Of a stretch of 64,000 nucleotides of DNA, positions 1 through 11,007 are shown one piece after another. Each line of letters starts with the position of its first letter. Position 1 is the first letter of the stretch. The notes beneath the pieces are model-generated. The model saw only the letters and a program-made list of their open reading frames with translations. It was not told the origin of the DNA and searched no databases. The DNA lies in assembly GCF_037392515.1 (NCBI RefSeq), contig NC_090282.1:35019054-35083053 (forward strand). The letters are read 5' to 3'. This DNA comes from Haliotis asinina (taxonomy: Eukaryota; Mollusca; Gastropoda; Lepetellida; Haliotidae). A program made the translations under genes and the position numbers.

Positions 1-900
1 AGAGAATTGTGCACCGTTGACAGAAAGGTCGATTTAACGTCATTAAATGTCGAAATGAGTAGTTTTAATGACGGTGTTTTATTTCTAACGATGTCAGTAA
101 GTGATTTATGTAGTTGTACCCACCTAGAAAATATGTGATCTTTAAAACATCCACAATATGACATGAACATGTGTGAGTGTGTGTGAGAGAGTGTGTTTGT
201 GTGTGTCTATATCCACTAACTTGGTGTGTGTGGGTGTGTGGTGTGTGTGTATGCTGGGGGTGGGGGTGAATCGCGTGAAGGTCATTCACCACATCGTGCA
301 TGTGAACAACTACGTTTTAGTGTAGAGTTATATTAAGGATTTAAGGATTCGCCAATTCTCACTGATTTTCAGCATTTATTTAACTCGTGACAATAATCTT
401 TTCAACGTTACGAATTTGTTTTACAATACATCAATTCATGTTTAAACAATACCCTTAAACAGCATGGAATGGTGTTGCATAATTCAGTTTAGTGTTCTCA
501 GAAGTAATGAAGTGGCTACATAAAATGAAAGTCTAAACTTTTGATGGGAAATATATTTTGTTAATTGTAATTTTTAGGATGTATCATTTACGGGAGAGAG
601 TTGCGCTAAATGATACCTATTAGTTTACACCCAGCAAAGTGACAAGAAATGTTTAGTCAGACCGAGTGGTCGCTGGTCATTTCATAGTAAAAAAATCAAG
701 ACTGACTGCAATATTTCATGCAAATACACACCGGCGTGATAACTGTAATACTATCACGAGTGTGACTGCACGTTTGAGAAAGTGGCTATGCGAGTTAACA
801 AGCTATATACACTTTCAACATGTTCCAGGACTTTCACATACGTATGTAAGAATAAAGGTGTGCGTATAATTTAAGATTCATACACTGAATTTCAGACACG
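1..900. other. Intergenic DNA with TG-rich low-complexity tract
   Basis: No gene is supported here. A (TG)n/(GTGTGA)-like simple repeat lies at about 173-262. The short open frames across it are artefacts of the repeat. Confidence 0.6.
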
Positions 901-904
901 CAGG

Positions 905-1075
905 CGAAGACACGTTGGTGAGTTTCAGTTTTATTCAGCAATATTCCAGCAAAATCAGGGTGGGGGACACGCGAAATGAGCTTCACACATTGTATCCATG
1001 TGGGGAATCGAACTCGGGTCTCAGGCATGACGGGCGATCGCTTTAATATCTTAGCTACCCCAACACCTAGAAGAC
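905..1075 (-). mobile_element. tRNA-headed SINE (family 1)
   Basis: Read on the minus strand, a tRNA-like head (GGGGTAGC...; box-B-like GAGTTCGATTCC) is followed by the core with TTGCTGGAATATTGCT. It matches the other family-1 copies in the window (for example 54312-54487) but has lost the (CACT)n tail. The core is diverged, so this is an old insertion. Confidence 0.8.
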
Positions 1076-1326
1076 ACGTGATGTACAAGGTGCAATTTTC
1101 AGATACGCAAGCAAGCACGAATGAAGCGCACGCACGGTTTACGGGTAATAGAATTAAGACTCAAGATTCAAGGACAATTTAAGATTCAAGATACATCGAA
1201 TTAATGTACTAGTCAGTGACGCAGAACCTAAACCAAATGTATCCAAGACAGCCCATATAGGTGTAGAATATGTGGCATTACATCAGATTTTATTATCATG
1301 CTTTAGAAACTGTTACTTCTGTGAAA

Positions 1327-1456
1327 TATACTGAACAGCAAAAGAAAGGCAACACTACATTTATCATGGTTTTAAATAGAAGACATAAACATGAACGTTT
1401 ACTTCTATGGAATTTCATTTTTTCGAAACTCGCTTTTCTTTTGCTGTGCAGTATAT
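1327..1456. mobile_element. MITE with TATACTG termini, copy 1
   Basis: The ends are inverted repeats: TATACTGAACAGCAAAAGAA at the left and its near-complement ending GCAGTATA at the right. The interior is about 80 bp without coding content. Related copies lie at 16575-16693, 18828-18942 and 58991-59121. TA-flanked CAGT-like ends suggest mobilisation by a Tc1/mariner transposase (inference). Confidence 0.75.
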
Positions 1457-2582
1457 GTCTATTTCAGAGACTAGATGTTAGTCTGCTTGATGTACACATG
1501 GCAATGTTTGATCATACACCTACGCCATCACTTACTCATGCACACATTGAACTCGTGATCGTATCTGAGACTCGCATGTAGTTTTAGATTCAAGCACAAG
1601 GATGTACAGGTAATGATTTCCCATATCCGCAAGCAGCAACACTTGAAAGCATGCACACGTTTGGACATTTCTGACAAGCACAAATCTCTCTCATTCTAGT
1701 ATTTTATTTACCACAGTGACCTTATATTGGCATGGAATATTACCATTACATTGAACAGGAGGATCTACATTGATGAATAAAAAAAAACCCATGTCGTTGC
1801 ATACAATTCCCTTAACAGTTACATGGCCAATCAAAACTAAGAAGCCAAGTTTTGACGTCAATCGCAAAACGACGTAATCTATCGACAAGCATATTGATGT
1901 GGGAAGATATCATGGCTAAAATAACCAAGAAGGTGAACTGTCATAAAGCGACCTGGTCTGAATCACTGTTTGAACAATGCAGTATCTATTGATTTATCGC
2001 GCCACAACAGGCAGAATCCTAGGGTCATATATGATTAAAAGTAATTGATCCAGATCCACTGCATGAGCAGTAACTATTAACGAGGGAAGTTGTTTTGCCG
2101 TTTTGTGAGTCGACTGATGTGGAATGGGAATGGATATACGTAGTTTCCAGTTACTGCAGTAGGCCATAACAAGCATACCTGTCAGCTGACCTTCACCCTG
2201 CGGTCAAAACGTCAAGTTGTTATGGCGAATCTAGATCTCCATACACTCCAACTACCCTCGACTAAATATAATCTGGTCTCTAAAATCTGGAAAATATTTA
2301 AAAGAAATCGTTTGTCGCTTTGGATGTTATTGCCTTGCAGAGGATCACAATGTATGCGTTGAAGGGATGCCTGACTCGCTTCCTGTCTCAAACAAATGTC
2401 CTCTCAGAATATATGATGGCCATTCCCCTGTCTAGTTTCGGAGATGCACACGCGATGTAAGATTTGGGTTACGACACACTCAATATTATTCCTGGTCTAT
2501 CACAATGTTTTGAAGACAGTCTAACCTTGGTCACACAAACTATGGCTAGTATTTGACATCAGCTTCCTCTCACTTCGGCCCG
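1457..2582. other. Unassigned intergenic DNA
   Basis: Nothing recognisable was seen on either strand. The open frames are short and have no familiar motifs. Confidence 0.5.
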
Positions 2583-2805
2583 CACAAATCCGGGTTTATA
2601 GCATCCCATGTTCGTCGTAGGAGGCGACTAATGGGATCGGGTGGCCAGACTCACTGATTTGATTGACCCATGTCATCGTATCTCACCCGCACAGGGCGAT
2701 GTTCATGATATTAATCACTGGATTGTATGGTCCAGCGTCGATTATTCACAGACCGCCGCCATATAGCTGAATATTGCTGAGTGCAGCGTTATACAACAAC
2801 CAAAC
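2583..2805 (+). mobile_element. Core SINE (family 2)
   Basis: It carries the family-2 landmarks in order: GATCCGGG-like 5' part, GTCGTAGGAGGCGACTAA, GGGATCGGGTGGCCAG, GACCCATGTCATCGTATC, GATTATTCACAGACCGCCGCC, then the core TGAATATTGCTGAGTGC. Family 2 shares only its 3' core and tail with family 1. This copy ends in CAACAACC in place of (CACT)n. Confidence 0.75.
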
Positions 2806-3089
2806 CCAAAATCATCTCACTTCTATAGGGTCAAGGCAAACGGTAGCGATTGACTATGTCGCCCTCAGTTCCTCGTACATCAAAGTGGGGATGTATTCTA
2901 CCAACGAGTCCCTCCTGGATTCTTTTGGGAAGATTTCTTTCTTTTATTCTCAATCAAGTGCAGCGATTTGCTGATTTCTGTAACAGTATTCCGGAGTCAC
3001 GGACAGTATTCAGAAAGGGAATACTGTACAATGCACAATGCTTTTACTTTACAACAACTTGTGTGAATTTTTTTTTTAAAAGTAGGGGT

Positions 3090-3655
3090 AAATACTGCTG
3101 TTTGTATGTTGATTTCAAAAGGACTTTCAGTTGGTTGATAGAAGTTGTTATGGTTTTCAGTTATGGAGAGGGCGTTCATGTAAAGAGTACCTGGCACTTC
3201 TACAAGAGAATACAAATGTATTGTGATTGCTGTAGGTGAGGAAGACGAGGATGTATCCTTAGTCCACTTTTATTTTTAATGCTGATCTCGGAATTTCAAT
3301 CTCTGATAGAAGATTCTGATATCAAAGGTACATTTATCGGTGAAGAATGTTTAGAATTATTATTATTATTGTGTGCTGATGATTTTTGTATTTATGATGA
3401 TGGTGTGGTAGAGATGCAAAGTAAAGTGTACATTTTATAAGTCATGGGGGTTACAAGTTAAAATGGATAAAGCAGAGATTTTAGTGTTCCGAAATGGGGG
3501 TTATCTCCATAATTATGACAAATGGTTTATTTTCGATGGCGTACAGCTAGCAAAACAGGAATGTAATAATATACTGAGTCAAAAAAGAAACTTCACATTC
3601 TGTCTTCAGGGCACTATAAAAGAACACGAGATGGTAAGATGGTTAAATTGTTATT
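3090..3655 (+). mobile_element. LINE reverse-transcriptase fragment
   Basis: Decayed non-LTR reverse transcriptase on the plus strand. Recognisable blocks in order are CLYVDFKRTFSWL (RT motif with the first catalytic Asp), GCILSPLLF, and LLLCADDFCIYDD (the (F/Y)ADD active-site box, near 3360-3400). Next comes DKAEILVFRNGGYLHNYDKW, typical of the region after the palm in mollusc and cnidarian LINEs. Stops and frameshifts separate the blocks. The endonuclease and C-terminal parts are absent. The clade cannot be fixed by eye; a Jockey/CR1-like group is likely. Confidence 0.75.
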
Positions 3656-3680
3656 TCTGATATCTGTGTGATGTACTCGA

Positions 3681-4783
3681 TACACTGACAGTGCGACAAT
3701 CAGTTCCATTAGGCTACACCGCCGTTCCAATACATGGATATACAGAATGTCAAGTCACAAGAATAAAAATTCGAAATTTCTCAGTTCAGTATTGTGTATG
3801 GCCGCCCCGCGCATTCACCACTGCCAAACAACGTCTCCTCATCGAATGCCTGATGCTTGTGAACACGTGGTTGGGGATTCTGCGCCATTGCTCTTGCAAG
3901 GCAGCGCCAAGTTCCTGCATATTCTGAGGTTGGTTCCTAAGACCACCAAACCTTCTCCCAAGTGCACCCCAAACATGCTCTATTGGATTAAGGTCAGGGT
4001 ACCTCGATGGTCAGTCCATGACGTTGATGCCACCGTTTTGAGGGAAATTACGTGTCAACATCGCGGTATGCGGCCGAGCTTTATCATGCTAGAACTGTAG
4101 ACCTGGATCATGAACCGCCATGAAAGGAACGAGTTCAGGGGTGAGCACCTGATCGCGCTAAGCAGCTGCTGTGACGTTTCCAAGAGTTACCAAGTTCCAA
4201 GTCCAAGAACCGTCCAAGTCGGGAACGGTTGTTCCCACAGGAAGCACCCCACACCATGCAACTTCCGCCACCGAAATTGTCGACTTCCTGTACACAGCTT
4301 TGGACATACCGTTCACGACGTCGTCTCCAGACTCTATGCCTGCCGTCCACGAATCTGAGGGTAAATCTGGATTCAATATTGCAGGCAACGATATGGACGT
4401 CGAGAAAGGAGATTGGCAGCCCGCAACCGATTTCGAATGGTCTGTGAGGACAACCGACATCTAAACACCTCAGCCCTGGTCCGTGTAGCCGGCAGAAATC
4501 TGTCACGTAGGTGACGTGCTACGATTTGTCGTCTGCTCGTGACGCCACACATGAACGACCCGACCTTGGGCGATCAGAAGTGCTAGTTTGTTGTAGATGA
4601 CTTCGCAAATCACACACAGTACGATGGCTGCATCCCATTGCTCTTGCGATGTCAGTAACCGATCTTCCCGCTTGCAACATGCCAACGGCACGTTCACGTT
4701 GCACTTTTGACAATCGTGGCATTTAAAGTACCGTTAGAACTTTGGTTTAAAAGTGGTTTTTGTCGATTATTGAGGTCAGTGTA
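3681..4783 (-). mobile_element. Degraded Tc1-like transposon
   Basis: Remnant Tc1/mariner element. From the N-terminus (4722 downward) it has the helix-turn-helix stretch QRERAVGMLQAGRSVTDIAR and a catalytic-core stretch with SRFTLRFVDGRHRVWRRR and NFGGGSCMVWGA. Near 3960-4020 is the C-terminal block PDLNPIEHVWGALGRR, where the Glu is the third DDE residue; a stop lies at 3786-3788. The short ends TACACTGAC and GTCAGTGTA may be remnants of the terminal repeats with flanking TA. The transposase carries several frameshifts and stops and cannot be functional. Bases from 4352 onward are included in a later 2.8 kb tandem duplication. Confidence 0.75.
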
Positions 4784-7130
4784 AACACGTGCAAATGAAG
4801 AAAACTTCGATGCGAAGATCACGTGATCGACTGCACGTGCAAAACCTGATTTGGCACTAACGTCATTTGCACGACGAGTGGATGGGTTTGAGTGGGTTTT
4901 GCTAACGTTTTTCTAGAGTTAAAACATAGGGATCCCATTTCGGATACATAGATGTGTCATCAGAGTAAAAATATTATTATTATTATATTATATTATTTTT
5001 TAAAATTATCATATTTTCTACTAGGTTGTCTTGGAGTGTTTGTAGTCAGAGCCTGGTGGCAAAAACCAAGAAAGTCTTATCAGTTATATATATAAACCAA
5101 TCACAGCATAAATTTCCAAATTACAAATAGTGTTCATGTCATATTTAAACTTTTATAAAACCATTATTGCTGCACGGGGTGGAGTTGTGGGGATTTTAAG
5201 AAATTGTTGATAATTTTCTTAATAATTTTTGTAAATTTGATGTAGATGTAGGTTAACATATACCAAGTAATGCTGAATGTGGAAGGCATGGTATGAATGT
5301 GGTATCACCTTAAATGTGTTAAATTTTGGTGTAAACTAAGACTGTGTAATGCTATTTATCCCGAACAAAGTTTTTACATACTTAGATTAGATTCTTTTGG
5401 TAGGATTTAAATGTACTTGGGTTTTAAACGAGCTTTTAAACGAGTATGGGTTCGGTTATGTTTGGCTCTCCCAAGACAATGTGCCATTATTTGTAGCACT
5501 GTTTAAGCGGAGGTTAACTGATTGTTGAAAACAAATATTATAGTCCGTTTGTGGTGAAAACCTACCAATGAATTTCACCATAAACTAAAACGTAAATCGA
5601 ATAAAGACTTCGAATCCTCATGATTTTACCTTGCCAATTGAACATTTAAATCTCAGAATTTTATTCAATTTCGGATAAAAGTTGTTTAACTAACGATCAT
5701 AGATTTAAAGTGCTATTATTGTTTTGTATTTCACTGCAAGCAGACTATAGGAGCAATGCCATGAATTCATCCAGCCTTGTGCATTTTAAAACTGTTATAT
5801 CCTCATTGCCTCTTGATAATCACATGTTACGACTTAATGTAAGAGACTTAAGGATTCAATGCGTTACGGTGACTTATTAAGTGGAAAGAAACTAAGAACT
5901 CTGTTGTAATGTATAGGCTGTGTAATTTCGATAGAAATAAACATGAAGTCAACTTCCTGTTTGAATGTGATAAAACATTAGGAAAAGGTTTTTACCTCTG
6001 TGGAATAATTCAACAAATGCGAGTAAATTCACAAAGCTAATAACTTCTAATGGCATGTTGCTTTTATTGAACTGTGCTGAATTTATCAAATCAAAATGTG
6101 AATTGACAACTAGGATGCCTGTCTATGGCTAATATGTACAGTATGATTTGTTTTGCCTCTTGTACAAGGGCCTATTGCCTACAAACTGAAAAAACTTTAC
6201 CTTTACATAAATAATAATACATCAACGAGAGGTTCCAAGCTACCACGGTTAGAGTGACAAGTGCAGGTTTGTTGGTTTTAGATGGCCATGCCAGTCAGGG
6301 AGACTACTCTTATTTGTCGCTCTCAGGAAGCGGCGCGCTGAAATGCCAGCCGCAGATTGGCTGATAGGTTGAACTGTTCGCCATCTTACAGCAGTAAAGA
6401 TATAAGACGTTACGCCTCGTTTGTTTTCATGTCTGACGAATCGTTTGTTTGTAAGTGAACAGATCCCTTGGCTAAAACGAGCCGGAATCAGTACAAATGT
6501 CAGCCATATTATTATGATTTGGTAGTCTGAAATAAGGTTGTAGCTTTCTGCATCATCTAAAACTGTACGTCACAATGACTGTAGTCGATTTGTTTCGACT
6601 TGGTTTTGTTACGGTAGTTAAGAATGTCGGCACTCCCCAAGCAGTCATGATTTAGCATAACACTCTTGGTCTGAGGGTGCAATGTCACCTTGGGAAGCGC
6701 TATTCTTAGAGTGCTGAACAGGGAAATAGTACGGTCGTAACTGTAGAAAACTGTCAAATGTCGGTGATATTAGTATGTGGTAGCCTAAATTATGGCTGTA
6801 GCGTCCATCATTAACAAAAACTAAGACTGTTATTGTAACGGTGGATAGACAATACTGTTACCACCCCCATGCGCAGTCATGATTCAGCATAACACTCTTC
6901 GTTGGAGAGTGCAATGTCACCTTGGTAAGTGCTATTCTTAGCGTTCTGTTCTATAATGCAACTGTAACTAAATGAAAGAGCAAAACCTGAGCTGTAGGTT
7001 TGTGTATCGCCATCGTTTTTATGTAAAGGAAGGGAGCTCAAAGAAATGCGTCAATCCGTTTTATTGCACGGTTTGCTTTAGCAGCTAATGAGAAACTGAT
7101 TGTATTACTCATAGAAATGATGAGTCTAGA
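4352..7130 (+). repeat. 2.8 kb tandem segmental duplication, unit 1
   Basis: This stretch is repeated directly at 7131-9934 with only scattered base changes and a few small indels. The largest is an insertion of about 23 bp near 9079 in unit 2. Unit 1 starts inside the degraded Tc1 transposase and ends at TGAGTCTAG. Its contents are the 5' half of the Tc1, an AT-rich spacer, a decayed LINE 3' end and unassigned DNA. Confidence 0.95.
5430..6225 (+). mobile_element. Decayed LINE 3' end (in duplication unit 1)
   Basis: Frame-broken remnant of the C-terminal cysteine/histidine region of a LINE polyprotein. Near 5920-5978 it reads LCNFDRNKHEVNFLFECDKT, resembling the usual LC-C--E-E-HFLF-C pattern. 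A LINE-like 3' tail follows, containing TTGTACAAGGGCCTATTGCC and then ATAATAATAC. No intact protein remains. Confidence 0.55.
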
Positions 7131-7562
7131 AATCTGAGGGTAAATCTGGATTCAATATTGGAGGCAACGATATGGACGTCGAGAAAGGAGATTGGCAGCC
7201 CGCAACCGATTTCGAATGGTCTGTGAGGACAACCGACATCTAAACACCTCAGCCCTGGTCCGTGTAGCCGGCAGAAATCTGTCACGTAGGTGACGTGCTA
7301 CGATTTGTCGTCTGCTCGTGACGCCACACATGAACGACCCGACCTTGGGCGATCAGAAGTGCTAGTTTGTTGTAGATGACTTCGCAAATCACACACAGTA
7401 CGATGGCTGCATCCCATTGCTCTTGCGATGTCAGTAACCGATCTTCCCGCTTGCAACATGCCAACGGCACGTTCACGTTGCACTTTTGACAATCGTGGCA
7501 TTTAAAGTACCGTTAGAACTTTGGTTTAAAAGTGGTTTTTGTCGATTATTGAGGTCAGTGTA
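7131..7562 (-). mobile_element. Truncated Tc1-like transposase 5' part (duplicated copy)
   Basis: Copy of the N-terminal half of the 3681-4783 element. It includes the reading frame beginning at 7501 with the HTH stretch QRERAVGMLQAGRSVTDIAR. The C-terminal half is missing because the duplication breakpoint fell inside the gene. It is non-functional. Confidence 0.8.
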
Positions 7563-8208
7563 AACACGTGCAAATGAAGAAAACTTCGATGCGAAGATCA
7601 CGTGATCGACTGCACGTGCAAAACCTGATTTGGCACTAACGTCATTTGCACGACGAGTGGATGGGTTTGAGTGGGTTTTGCTAACGTTTTTCTAGAGTTA
7701 AAACATAGGGATCCCATTTCGGATACATAGATGTGTCATCAGAGTAAAAATATTATTATTATTATATTATATTATTTTTTAAAATTATCATATTTTCTAC
7801 TAGGTTGTCTTGGAGTGTTTGTAGTCAGAGCCTGGTGGCAAAAACCAAGAAAGTCTTATCAGTTATATATATAAACCAATCACAGCATAAATTTCCAAAT
7901 TACAAATAGTGTTCATGTCATATTTAAACTTTTATAAAACCATTATTGCTGCACGGGGTGGAGTTGTGGGGATTTTAAGAAATTGTTGATAATTTTCTTA
8001 ATAATTTTTGTAAATTTGATGTAGATGTAGGTTAACATATACCAAGTAATGCTGAATGTGGAAGGCATGGTATGAATGTGGTATCACCTTAAATGTGTTA
8101 AATTTTGGTGTAAACTAAGACTGTGTAATGCTATTTATCCCGAACAAAGTTTTTACATACTTAGATTAGATTCTTTTGGTAGGATTTAAATGTACTTGGG
8201 TTTTAAAC

Positions 8209-9005
8209 GAGCTTTTAAACGAGTATGGGTTCGGTTATGTTTGGCTCTCCCAAGACAATGTGCCATTATTTGTAGCACTGTTTAAGCGGAGGTTAACTGA
8301 TTGTTGAAAACAAATATTATAGTCCGTTTGTGGTGAAAACCTACCAATGAATTTCACCATAAACTAAAACGTAAATCGAATAAAGACTTCGAATCCTCAT
8401 GATTTTACCTTGCCAATTGAACATTTAAAGCTCAGAATTTTATTCAATTTCGGATAAAAGTTGTTTAACTAACGATCATAGATTTAAAGTGCTATTATTG
8501 TTTTGTATTTCACTGCAAGCAGACTATAGGACCAATGCCATGAATTCATCCAGCCTTGTGCATTTTAAAACTGTTATATCCTCATTGCCTCTTGATAATC
8601 ACATGTTACGACTTAATGTAAGAGACTTAAGGATTCAAGGCGTTACGGTGACTTATTAAGTGGAAAGAAACTAAGAACTCTGTTGTAATGTATAGGCTGT
8701 GTAATTTCGATAGAAATAAACATGAAGTCAACTTCCTGTTTGAATGTGATAAAACATTACGAAAAGGTTTTTACCTCTGTGGAATAATTCAACAAATGCG
8801 AGTAAATTCACAAAGCTAATAACTTCTAATGGCATGTTGCTTTTATTGAACTGTGCTGAATTTATCAAATCAAAATGTGAATTGACAACTAGGATGCCTG
8901 TCTATGGCTAATATGTACAGTATGATTTGTTTTGCCTCTTGTACAAGGGCCTATGGTCTACAAACTGAAACAAAACTTTACCTTTACATAAATAATAATA
9001 CATAA
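8209..9005 (+). mobile_element. Decayed LINE 3' end (in duplication unit 2)
   Basis: Same remnant as at 5430-6225, carried along by the tandem duplication rather than by a separate insertion. Confidence 0.55.
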
Positions 9006-9934
9006 ACGAAAGGTTCCAGGCTACCACGGTTAGAGTGACAAGTGCAGGTTTGTTGGTTTTAGATGGCCATGCCAGTCACGCTCGTTGATGTCTAGTGTGT
9101 AAGGGAGACTACTCTTATTTGTCGCTCTCAGGAAGCGGCGCGCTGAAATGCCAGCCGCAGATTGGCTGATAGGTTGAACTGTTCGCCATCTTACAGAAGT
9201 AAAGATATAAGACGTTACGCCTCGTTTGTTTTCATGTCTGACGAATCGTTTGTTTGTAAGTGAACAGATCCCTTGGCTAAAACAAGCCGGAATCAGTACA
9301 AATGTCAGCCATATTATTATGATTTGGTAGTCTGAAATAAGGTTGTAGCTTTCTGCATCATCTAAAACTGCACGTCACAATGAGTGTAGTCGATTTTTTT
9401 CGACTTGGTTTTGTTACGGTAGTTAAGAATGTCGGCACTCCCCAAGCAGTCATGATTTAGCATAACACTCTTGGTCTGAGGGTGCAATGTCACCTTGGGA
9501 AGCGCTATTCTTAGAGTGCTGAACAGGGAAATAGTACGGTCGTAACTGTAGAAAACTGTCAAATGTCGGTGATATTAGTTTGGGGTAGCCTAAATTATGG
9601 CTGTAGCGTCCATCATTAACAAAAACTGAGACTGTTATTGTTACGGTGGATAGACAATACTGTTACCACCCCCATGCGCAGTCATGATTCAGCATAACAC
9701 TCTTCGTTGGAGAGTGCAATGTCACCTTGGTAAGTGCTATTCTTAGCGTTCTGTTCTATAATGCAACTGTAACTAAATGAAAGAGCAAAACCTGAGCTGT
9801 AGGTTTGTGTATCGCCATCGTTTTTATGTAAAGGAAGGGAGCTCAAAGAAATGCGTCAATCCGTTTTATTGCACGGTTTGCTTTAGCAGCTAATGAGAAA
9901 CTGACTGTATTACTCATAGAAATGATGAGTCTAG

Positions 9935-11007
9935 GTTGATCCAGACATCGGAACATCATCACAGAATAATAACCCCTATTTCGAAAGTCCAAAATATAAA
10001 TGGATAATACTTGCCACACAGGAGTACCCTGTGGCGTGGTCGCTCTCTCTCTCGTGTATTTGAGGTCTCCAGGTTTGCAGCAGACTAGGGCGAAATAGGT
10101 AGCTCCCCTCTCTAGGGTCACCAACGGTCAATTTCACATGAATGAATTAAACAATTTACTGTCGACTATAAAATTCAATTATATACAACAAAACAAGAAC
10201 TTGTACTGTAAACAGCTATTTACAAAGACTTCTGTGTGACAGGTTTCATTTTTGGACACTAAACTATATTGAACATGTAATAATAATGATTGTTTACGGG
10301 ATCAGGCGCGAAGAAAGACAATTTTTTCGTGTGAACTCAGTAGGTTGCAATACCTATATCTAGATAGTATTAGTTATTTGGGGAAAAATAGAGTTAATAT
10401 GTTTTTTTGCAAAGCTCAAATGTAATCCCTGGCCTTTAAAAAAGCAATTGTAGGTACGCCACTGAGATTACTAAAACAATACATCTTCGTTAGGCATTTA
10501 GTGCCATTGTACGGCGAAGAAACTGTAGTCACGGTTTGGTAGCTGTTGAGGGAGATGATGAATAAGAGATATGTTTGTACATAGGATCTGGTGGCATCTC
10601 GTTGACTTGGATCAAATGACATGTCATTCTGAATGCCATAAACTATTCGTCACTCGCAGTGATGAGAAAAATCGGTTACCTCTGGAGCTAAAGAGATGTA
10701 AGATGGGAAAGCAAGTCAACAAAATACATCTAGGTCTACATCTAGGCGTCAAGATGATTTTTTAAGGAGCACTATCATCTCATTATATTTTGTTATCTAC
10801 CGAGAAATAATAATGTTTAGCAGAAGTCGATATGACTGACAGCAGAAACAGTTATATATTATAACACTGTCGTGCAGGTTTCTCCTTAGGGTGGACTTGG
10901 CTGGAAGGGTTCAGTCTGGCCACTGTATTCTAGTCTGTCCTAACACTCACAACAGTGTTAGTCAGGGGTGTGGCAGAGATTTGTACTCCCGGAATCCCAC
11001 GGACAGC
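9935..11007. other. Unassigned intergenic DNA
   Basis: No gene, repeat family or RNA is recognised between the tandem duplication and the 29-bp minisatellite. Confidence 0.5.

Larger units (their letters stand above)
7131..9934 (+). repeat. 2.8 kb tandem segmental duplication, unit 2
   Basis: Second direct copy of 4352-7130, beginning immediately after unit 1 with no spacer. By eye identity is close to 99%. Differences include a roughly 23 bp extra segment near 9079 and single-base changes such as GGAGCAAT/GGACCAAT. It carries truncated copies of the Tc1 N-terminus and of the LINE tail. Confidence 0.95.
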
